Below, piece by piece: positions 57,784-64,000 of a stretch of DNA of 64,000 nucleotides. This stretch comes from Methylovorus sp. MM2. Its GTDB lineage: Bacteria; Pseudomonadota; Gammaproteobacteria; Burkholderiales; Methylophilaceae. The position numbers and the translations under genes are program-made. The DNA lies in NCBI RefSeq assembly GCF_001648895.1, contig NZ_LXUF01000011.1, positions 62,001 through 126,000 of the forward strand, in the 5' to 3' direction. Within the stretch, counting starts at the first letter, position 1, and every line of letters begins with the position of its first letter. The notes beneath the pieces were generated by a model. It made no database searches. It was not told where the DNA came from and saw only the letters and a list, made by a program, of their open reading frames with translations.

Positions 57784-58752
57784 ATGTCGCCAGAATTTAA
57801 CCTGATCAAGCAATACTTCACCCGCCCTACAAACCACACCTTACTGGGCGTAGGAGATGATGCTGCATTGGTGCAAACCCAAGTAGGCATGCAACTGGCG
57901 ATATCTGCCGATATGCTGGTTTCGGGGACACATTTTTTTGCCGATACCGATGCCTATAAGCTGGGCTGGAAAAGCCTAGCCGTGAATATATCGGACATGG
58001 CGGCGATGGGCGCGCAGCCAAAATGGGCAACGCTGGCAATCGCCCTGCCTGCAATCGATGAAAAGTGGCTCGCCGCATTTTCCCAAGGTTTTTTTGCATG
58101 TGCAGATACATTCAATGTCGACCTCATCGGTGGCGACACAACACGCGGCCCCTTAACCATCAGCGTACAAATCATGGGCGAAGCGGGTGTAGGTAAATCA
58201 CTGCGTCGTGACCACGCAAAAGTCGGCGACCAGATATGGGTATCAGGTGAGCTAGGGACTGCTGCACTCGCATTAAATGCGTTGATGGATAAACTAACGC
58301 TTGATGAGAAACAACTTGAAACCTACCGCAAGTCACTTGAGCAACCCGAACCACGTGTCGCCTTAGGGTTGGCATTACGTGACATCGCAAACAGTGCCAT
58401 CGATATTTCAGATGGCCTACTTTCAGACCTCGGACATATTCTCGAACAGTCAGAAGTCAGCGCTGAAATATACTTGAATGACATTCCCTGCAACGAGTAT
58501 GTAAGTAGTCACTTGCATGAAGAGCCTGTCCAGAAGATGCTTCTAGCTGGTGGGGACGATTACGAACTCTGCTTTACAGCGCCTATCGAGATGCAATACA
58601 AGATCAAAGAACTTAGCAAACAACTCTCCCTGAAACTAACGCATATTGGTCACATAATCCCCCAGAAAGATGGCGCAAGCAAAGTAGTGGTGAGTGACGA
58701 CAATGGCAATATCATCGAGATCAAGGAAACAGGATTTGATCATTTCGCCTGA
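57784..58752 (+). CDS. thiL: thiamine-monophosphate kinase
   Basis: ThiL phosphorylates thiamine monophosphate to the active diphosphate. It has 322 residues. Signatures are GVGDDAALV (about residues 21-29), LVSGTHFF, VNISDMAAMGAQPKW, DLIGGDTTRGPL, AIDISDGLLSDLGHI and LAGGDDYELCFT. It begins 9 bases after mogA. pgpA follows 10 bases after its stop, a common bacterial pairing. Confidence 0.96.
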   Translation: MSPEFNLIKQYFTRPTNHTLLGVGDDAALVQTQVGMQLAISADMLVSGTHFFADTDAYKLGWKSLAVNISDMAAMGAQPKWATLAIALPAIDEKWLAAFSQGFFACADTFNVDLIGGDTTRGPLTISVQIMGEAGVGKSLRRDHAKVGDQIWVSGELGTAALALNALMDKLTLDEKQLETYRKSLEQPEPRVALGLALRDIANSAIDISDGLLSDLGHILEQSEVSAEIYLNDIPCNEYVSSHLHEEPVQKMLLAGGDDYELCFTAPIEMQYKIKELSKQLSLKLTHIGHIIPQKDGASKVVVSDDNGNIIEIKETGFDHFA

Positions 58753-58762
58753 TTATAAATTC

Positions 58763-59224
58763 ATGCTCAAACATCCCGCGCATATCCTCGCGTTAGGGTT
58801 TGGCAGCGGATTATCTCCAAAAGCACCGGGCACATTGGGTACTTTATTCGGCATCCCGTTGTTTATGGCATTGATGTACTTCCCCGAAATCTACCACTAC
58901 TGGACGATTGGCATCCTTTTCATCATCGGCATTCCTATTTGCCATATCACAGGCCGTGCACTGGGCGTATCTGACCACGGCGGCATCGTCTGGGATGAGA
59001 TCGTCGCATTCATGTTAGTGCTCGAATTCACACCATTATCTTGGACATGGTGGCTCGCAGCATTTCTGTTATTCAGGCTCTTTGATATCTGGAAGCCATT
59101 CCCCATCAAGCAAGCTGACGCCAAACTGAAGGGTGGTTTCGGAGTGATGTTTGATGATCTTTTGGCAGCAATCTATGCGATTGCATCACTGAAAGCCCTG
59201 CAATGGTTAATGATGCATTATTAG
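58763..59224 (+). CDS. pgpA: phosphatidylglycerophosphatase A
   Basis: PgpA removes the phosphate of phosphatidylglycerophosphate in the inner membrane. From the ATG at 58763 it has 153 residues. The family motif is GFGSGLSPKAPGTLGTL near the N-terminus, and HGGIVWDEIVAF and RLFDIWKPFPI follow, with four membrane helices. Upstream in-frame codons inside thiL could also start but would give a family-untypical extension. It overlaps pncC by 22 bases. Confidence 0.93.
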   Translation: MLKHPAHILALGFGSGLSPKAPGTLGTLFGIPLFMALMYFPEIYHYWTIGILFIIGIPICHITGRALGVSDHGGIVWDEIVAFMLVLEFTPLSWTWWLAAFLLFRLFDIWKPFPIKQADAKLKGGFGVMFDDLLAAIYAIASLKALQWLMMHY

Positions 59225-59712
59225 CATTGGCAAACACGCTCGCGAAAGTCCTCATAAGCAACAAGCGAGTGCTTACGCTAGCAGAATCTTGCACTGGCGG
59301 CCTTGCTAGTGGATTGCTAACTGCGCTTCCCGGTAGCTCAGCATGGTTTGATAGTGGCTATATCACCTACAGCAATCAAGCCAAGGTAGACATGCTGGGC
59401 GTGTCGAAAGATACCCTAGAAAAATTTGGCGCAGTCAGTGAAGAAACTGCGGCTGAAATGGCGATTGGTGCGCTAAATCACAGCACAGGCCGCGCAAATA
59501 TCGCAGCATCTATCACAGGTATTGCGGGTCCATCAGGGGGAAGTAAGGAAAAACCTGTGGGTACAGTATGTTTTGCGTGGGCGATTAGCAATCAACCGGT
59601 CACCACCCAAACAAAACTATTTCAAGGGAACCGCCACGAGATCCGTCAACAGTCCATAGAGACACTACTCAATGGACTGCTCACTATTCAGAAAACCCTC
59701 TCTCAGGATTAA
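59203..59712 (+). CDS. pncC: nicotinamide-nucleotide amidase PncC (CinA C-terminal type)
   Basis: PncC deamidates NMN and recycles NAD by-products. It has 169 residues with only the CinA C-terminal domain. The signatures are LTLAESCTGGLASGLLTALPGSS (about residues 24-46, read in part), YSNQAKVDMLGV and ITGIAGPSGGSKEKPVGTV. It overlaps pgpA by 22 bases and precedes recA, as in E. coli (pncC-recA-recX-alaS). Its last 4 bases overlap the convergent small gene. Confidence 0.94.
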   Translation: MVNDALLALANTLAKVLISNKRVLTLAESCTGGLASGLLTALPGSSAWFDSGYITYSNQAKVDMLGVSKDTLEKFGAVSEETAAEMAIGALNHSTGRANIAASITGIAGPSGGSKEKPVGTVCFAWAISNQPVTTQTKLFQGNRHEIRQQSIETLLNGLLTIQKTLSQD

Positions 59713-60008
59713 CGCCACCCGTGGTGGAAGCCACGCGGGCCTGAATCATATCGACCAGAATCATGCCTATAGTAACCATGTGGCGCAGGTGCTTGACGGT
59801 AATATAGAGGTGGGGGGCCGTAATACATCACAGGCGGTGGCGCGTAGTAAACGACTGGTGGTGCATAATATCTCACGGGAGGTGGCGCTCTGTAATAACC
59901 TGGCCCACCGATATTGATGCCAAAGCTAAATGAGTCATGCGCATAAGCACTTGAGCTGGCCGCAATCATTAATCCTATTGTAAGCAGTATAGATTTTAAT
60001 ATTTTCAT
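59709..60008 (-). CDS. small exported Pro/Tyr-rich protein
   Basis: This 99-residue protein has a signal peptide (MKILKSILLTIGLMIAASS, cut after AYA-H near residue 23) and a mature part made of Pro- and Tyr-rich repeats (YYAPPVVYYAPPPVMYYGPPP) and a His/Gly/Arg tail. The start at 60008 has a strong GAGGAGAG site. The frame continues upstream to 60167, but those residues look random. Similar YXPP proteins are common in Gram-negatives and their role is unknown. It overlaps the end of pncC by 4 bases. Confidence 0.8.
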   Translation of the reverse strand: MKILKSILLTIGLMIAASSSAYAHDSFSFGINIGGPGYYRAPPPVRYYAPPVVYYAPPPVMYYGPPPLYYRQAPAPHGYYRHDSGRYDSGPRGFHHGWR

Positions 60009-60326
60009 GATGCTCTCCTCTTCAACCGAACCTATCGGCATATCTCCATTAACGTACCCATTACAAATAAGATGACAAACATCTGAATTATTTTCTTTTA
60101 CGCAACATTCGCCTTCGCCATCAAAACCAGAAAATAAACCCGTGCAATCCACACTTATGGCATGCATCAGGCTTACCTTAAGTACTGATTTATGAAATAA
60201 TTAGTGGTTTACAAAGCATGTTGTATTTCCCGGCTTAAATAGTGTTTCCCACAAGAATATAAGCCCGATATACAGCGTGTTTCAGTTCATATTTTTAATA
60301 CCCGCGATACTACACAAGGCACATTA

Positions 60327-61364
60327 ATGGACGATAACAAAAGCAAGGCACTGGCAGCCGCCCTCTCACAGATCGAGAAGCAATTCGGCAAAGGCTCCAT
60401 CATGCGTATGGGCGATACCGATGTCGCGAGCGACATTCAAGCCGTATCGACTGGTTCGCTGGGTCTTGATATTGCGCTTGGTATTGGTGGCTTACCCCGC
60501 GGTCGTGTCATTGAGATTTATGGCCCTGAGTCTTCAGGTAAAACCACATTGACCTTGTCAGTGATCGCCCAAATGCAAAAGCTTGGCGGCACCGCGGCCT
60601 TTATCGATGCTGAACACGCGCTTGATCCGCAATACGCGCAAAAGCTTGGCGTGAATGTTTCTGACCTCTTGATCTCACAACCAGATACTGGCGAGCAAGC
60701 ATTAGAGATCGCTGACATGCTCGTGCGTTCCGGCTCTGTAGATATCGTCGTCGTCGACTCTGTTGCGGCATTGGTACCAAAAGCTGAGATCGAAGGCGAG
60801 ATGGGCGACTCACACATGGGCCTGCAAGCCCGCCTGATGTCACAAGCGTTGCGTAAATTGACAGGTAACATCAAGCGCACCAACACCATGGTCATTTTCA
60901 TCAACCAGATTCGCATGAAGATCGGCGTGATGTTCGGTAACCCGGAAACAACCACAGGCGGTAACGCATTGAAGTTCTATGCATCCGTACGTCTTGATAT
61001 CCGCCGCACTGGTGCCATCAAAAAAGGTGATGAAGTCATCGGCTCAGAAACCCGCGTTAAGATCGTCAAGAACAAAGTCGCGCCGCCATTCAAACAGGCT
61101 GAATTCGATATTCTTTACGGCGAAGGTATCTCACGTGAGGGTGAGATTATCGAGATGGGCGCAAACCTGAAGTTGGTTGAAAAGGCCGGTGCTTGGTATA
61201 GCTATAAAGGCGAAAAGATCGGCCAAGGCAAAGACAATGCGCGTGAGTATCTACGTGAGCATCCAGAAGTCGCTGATGAGATCGATGCAAAGATTCGTGC
61301 GAATGCAAAAGGCAATCTGGACGCTATCGTGAAGACCATCGGCCCGGATGACGCAGCAGACTAA
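60327..61364 (+). CDS. recA: recombinase RecA
   Basis: RecA drives homologous strand exchange and SOS induction. It has 345 residues. The Walker A motif is [10 protein letters not shown] (about residues 66-75), then [29 protein letters not shown] and the MAW-like loop [19 protein letters not shown], read in part. The upstream region (60168-60326) shows no CTGT-N8-ACAG SOS box, which is unusual. The gene overlaps recX by 17 bases. Confidence 0.98.
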   Translation: MDDNKSKALAAALSQIEKQFGKGSIMRMGDTDVASDIQAVSTGSLGLDIALGIGGLPRGRVIEIYGPESSGKTTLTLSVIAQMQKLGGTAAFIDAEHALDPQYAQKLGVNVSDLLISQPDTGEQALEIADMLVRSGSVDIVVVDSVAALVPKAEIEGEMGDSHMGLQARLMSQALRKLTGNIKRTNTMVIFINQIRMKIGVMFGNPETTTGGNALKFYASVRLDIRRTGAIKKGDEVIGSETRVKIVKNKVAPPFKQAEFDILYGEGISREGEIIEMGANLKLVEKAGAWYSYKGEKIGQGKDNAREYLREHPEVADEIDAKIRANAKGNLDAIVKTIGPDDAAD

Positions 61365-61860
61365 ACGGTCAAAACCGAAAGCCCCAAGTCTTAGAGAAAA
61401 AGCGCTGGGTTATCTGGCCCGGCGCGAATACTCCTATCAGGAGTTGAAACGCAAGTTACGGTCACAACTCCCGATAGTCGATGACGGCACAGAAGTAGAT
61501 ATAGAAGCACATTACGCCGCGGTCGATGCAGTTCTTGAAGATTTCAAAAAGCGTGGCTGGCTTTCAGAAGAACGGTTTACCGAGCAGATTGTGCATGCGC
61601 GGCAGCACAAATTTGGCAGCCTGAAAATCGCCAATGAATTACGCGAAAAAGGCATAGACGAAACATTAGTCGAAAAAGCGATAGAAGAAGTAAAACAGAA
61701 TGAGCTGGCAAATGCGCTGAGCATCTGCCGCAAGAAATACGATGCTCCACCAAGTACACGTGAAGAGTGGGCCAAACAGGCAAGATTCTTACAAAGCCGC
61801 GGTTTTGGTTTTGATGTGATTAAACGCGTATTAAAAAATAATCCTGATGAAGATATCTAA
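61348..61860 (+). CDS. recX: regulatory protein RecX
   Basis: RecX inhibits RecA filaments. It has 170 residues of repeated three-helix units, with [23 protein letters not shown], read in part, [20 protein letters not shown] and [17 protein letters not shown]. It overlaps recA by 17 bases, so expression is tied to recA. alaS follows 55 bases later. Confidence 0.95.
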   Translation: MTQQTKRSKPKAPSLREKALGYLARREYSYQELKRKLRSQLPIVDDGTEVDIEAHYAAVDAVLEDFKKRGWLSEERFTEQIVHARQHKFGSLKIANELREKGIDETLVEKAIEEVKQNELANALSICRKKYDAPPSTREEWAKQARFLQSRGFGFDVIKRVLKNNPDEDI

Positions 61861-61915
61861 TCAGGCATTTTGTTAAACCTAAGCAATAAAACGCTCGGTT
61901 TATAAGGTTGATTGA

Positions 61916-64000
61916 ATGAAAAGCAAAGAAATCAGACAGCAGTTCTTGGACTTTTTTGCCTCCAAAGGGCATCAGGTCGTTGCGTCCAGCTCGCTGGTAC
62001 CGCATGGCGACCCTACCCTGCTATTTACCAATGCAGGCATGAACCAATTCAAGGATGTCTTCCTCGGCTTTGATAAACGCCCTTATACGCGCGCGACCAG
62101 CAGCCAGAAATGTGTTCGCGCTGGCGGCAAACATAACGATCTTGAAAATGTCGGCTATACCGCTCGCCACCATACATTCTTCGAGATGTTAGGCAACTTC
62201 AGCTTTGGCGATTACTTCAAGCGCGATGCCATCACCTTTGCATGGGAATTGCTGACCGAAGTATTCAAACTGCCTAAAGATAAATTAATCGTCACTGTGT
62301 ATGCAGAAGATGACGAAGCTTACGATATCTGGACCAAGGAAATGGGCGTACCACCAGAAAAAGTCATTCGTATCGGTGACAATAAAGGCGCACGCTACGC
62401 ATCAGACAATTTCTGGATGATGGGCGACACTGGCCCATGCGGCCCCTGTACCGAGATATTCTACGATCACGGCGACCACATCTGGGGTGGCCCTCCGGGA
62501 AGTCCTGAAGAAGACGGCGACCGTTTTATCGAGATCTGGAACAACGTGTTCATGCAGTTCAATCGCGATGAAAATGGCGTGATGCATCCGCTACCCAAAC
62601 CATCTGTAGATACAGGTATGGGGTTGGAGCGTATCTCCGCAGTATTGCAAGGTGTACATGCGAATTACGAGATCGATCTCTTTCAGAATCTGATCGCAGC
62701 AGCAGCGCGTGAAACCAGAACTACTGATCTGGATAGCCCCTCACTCAAAGTATTGGCAGACCATATCCGCGCCTGTGCTTTCCTGATCGCCGATGGCGTC
62801 ATCCCGGGGAATGAAGGCCGTGGCTATGTGTTGCGCCGTATCATCCGCCGTGCCATACGTCATGGCTATAAACTGGGTGTTCGCAGTGCGTTCTTCCACA
62901 AAATCGTACCTGATCTCGTCTCCGAAATGGGCGAAGCTTATCCTGAGCTGATCATTGAACAATCACGCATCAAAGATATCTTGAAACTCGAAGAAGACCG
63001 CTTCTTTGAAACTATTGAAAACGGCATGGCGATTCTTGAGACCGAGCTATCCGTCATGGCGAATGCGGGCAATAAAGTGTTCAACGGTGAAACAGCATTT
63101 AAGCTGCATGACACTTACGGGTTCCCATTAGACCTCACGGCAGATATCTGCCGTGAACGCAGCTTTACTGTAGATGCAGATGCATTTGACGCTGTCATGG
63201 CATGTCAAAAAGATCAAGCACGTGCCGCTGGTAAGTTCAAGATGGCAAGCAATCTCGAATATGAAGGTCAAGCAACCACATTTCACGGTTATGACAAGCT
63301 GGAAACCAGCGCCAAGGTACTCGCACTTTATAAAGATGGCACTTCAGTCAATGAGTTGAATGAAGGTGATTTAGGTATTGTCGTGCTTGATGAAACCCCA
63401 TTCTATGCAGAATCAGGTGGTCAAATCGGTGATAACGGTGAGTTACGCGGCAGTGATGGCATCTTTTCCGTAGAAGACACGCTCAAGATTCAAGCCAATG
63501 TATTCGGTCATCATGGCGTTGTAAAAACTGGAAAATTGAACGTAGGCAGCTCGCTCAGTGCACGTGTAAATACCCATGCACGTGCTGCTTCCAAGCGTAA
63601 TCACTCAGCAACACATTTAATGCACAAAGCTCTACGCGAAGTATTAGGCCCACATGTGCAGCAAAAAGGCTCGCTGGTCGATACAGAAAAGACACGCTTC
63701 GACTTTGTTCACAACGCACCGATGACAGATGAAGAAATTCAACGCGTAGAGTCGATTGTAAATGCTGAAATTCTTGAGAATACTGCAACACAGGCCCGCA
63801 TCATGGATATTGAGTCTGCGCAGCAAACAGGTGCCATGATGTTATTTGGCGAAAAGTATGGCGACGAGGTACGCGTACTTGATATCGGCACCAGCCGCGA
63901 ATTATGCGGTGGTACTCACGTGAGCCGCACTGGCGATATCGGGCTATTCAAGATCACCTCAGAAAGTGGCGTCGCGGCAGGTGTTCGTCGCGTAGAAGCC
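61916..64000 (+). CDS. alaS: alanyl-tRNA synthetase (3' end outside window)
   Basis: This is the first 695 codons of AlaS, a class II synthetase of about 870 residues. The ATG is at 61916, and the protein begins [19 protein letters not shown]. The catalytic core includes [45 protein letters not shown], read in part, and [10 protein letters not shown]. The editing domain shows [17 protein letters not shown] and [12 protein letters not shown], with the zinc-binding His and Cys residues. The gene runs off the right edge, still open. The order recA-recX-alaS is typical. Confidence 0.97.
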   Translation, partial: MKSKEIRQQFLDFFASKGHQVVASSSLVPHGDPTLLFTNAGMNQFKDVFLGFDKRPYTRATSSQKCVRAGGKHNDLENVGYTARHHTFFEMLGNFSFGDYFKRDAITFAWELLTEVFKLPKDKLIVTVYAEDDEAYDIWTKEMGVPPEKVIRIGDNKGARYASDNFWMMGDTGPCGPCTEIFYDHGDHIWGGPPGSPEEDGDRFIEIWNNVFMQFNRDENGVMHPLPKPSVDTGMGLERISAVLQGVHANYEIDLFQNLIAAAARETRTTDLDSPSLKVLADHIRACAFLIADGVIPGNEGRGYVLRRIIRRAIRHGYKLGVRSAFFHKIVPDLVSEMGEAYPELIIEQSRIKDILKLEEDRFFETIENGMAILETELSVMANAGNKVFNGETAFKLHDTYGFPLDLTADICRERSFTVDADAFDAVMACQKDQARAAGKFKMASNLEYEGQATTFHGYDKLETSAKVLALYKDGTSVNELNEGDLGIVVLDETPFYAESGGQIGDNGELRGSDGIFSVEDTLKIQANVFGHHGVVKTGKLNVGSSLSARVNTHARAASKRNHSATHLMHKALREVLGPHVQQKGSLVDTEKTRFDFVHNAPMTDEEIQRVESIVNAEILENTATQARIMDIESAQQTGAMMLFGEKYGDEVRVLDIGTSRELCGGTHVSRTGDIGLFKITSESGVAAGVRRVEA

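Noticed and set aside
60009-60167. Longer form of the Pro/Tyr-rich gene, starting at 60167
   Set aside because: It would put a hydrophilic stretch in front of a clear signal peptide, while the ATG at 60008 has a strong ribosome-binding site.

Overview
The window is a continuous stretch of bacterial chromosome, densely coded and moderately AT-rich. It carries about 65 protein genes and no rRNA, tRNA, CRISPR array, insertion sequence or phage gene that I can recognise. Gene content and order (lptD-surA-pdxA-rsmA, leuS-lptE-holA, a full bioBFHCD set, darP beside pmbA, the Gcr-type membrane protein, pncC-recA-recX-alaS) fit a betaproteobacterium. An obligate methylotroph of the Methylophilaceae (Methylotenera/Methylophilus type) is my best guess. 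This is inferred from gene order and protein character, and no methanol-oxidation gene lies in the window.

Layout. 1-8.7 kb: outer-membrane biogenesis (lptD end, surA, later lptE) mixed with pdxA, rsmA, adk and leuS. 8.7-13.5 kb: holA, proA, nadD and a phosphoethanolamine transferase. 13.5-18.5 kb, minus strand: a complete biotin operon headed by a small unknown membrane protein, with a BirA-like operator over its promoter. 18.5-23 kb: comF, trmL, a FlxA-like protein, then gpsA, an SH3 protein, secB, grxC and a rhodanese on the minus strand. 23-28.7 kb: gpmI with an envC-type gene, yjbQ, a cyclic-nucleotide-binding/AI-2E-type fusion and a lipoprotein. 28.8-31.5 kb: clpB behind a sigma-32-like promoter. 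31.7-35.6 kb: a PAS-GAF-PAS-GGDEF-EAL protein overlapping an HD-GYP gene. 35.6-38.9 kb: an Asp-box protein, a DUF2946-like protein and a TonB-dependent receptor. 38.9-42 kb: cytochrome bd oxidase with both small subunits (cydP, cydA, cydB, cydX). 42-48.7 kb: pcnB, folK, a deoxynucleoside kinase, panB, panC, an esterase, panD, rsfS and rlmH. 48.7-57 kb: photolyase, fbp, mlaA, pmbA, darP, the Gcr-family protein and a PDZ lipoprotein. 57-64 kb: mogA, thiL, pgpA, pncC, a Pro/Tyr-rich exported protein, recA, recX and the start of alaS.

How it works together. Most of the window is core metabolism: envelope assembly, cofactors (B1, B5, B6, biotin, folate, NAD, molybdopterin), translation and repair. 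I found no obviously new multi-gene system such as a defence island. The parts most worth a second look are regulatory or single-gene: the BirA-like operator with an unknown membrane protein as first gene of the bio operon, the cNMP-binding transporter fusion behind a perfect 11-bp inverted repeat, the translationally coupled c-di-GMP pair whose HD-GYP partner lacks a histidine, and the DUF2946/TonB-receptor cassette.
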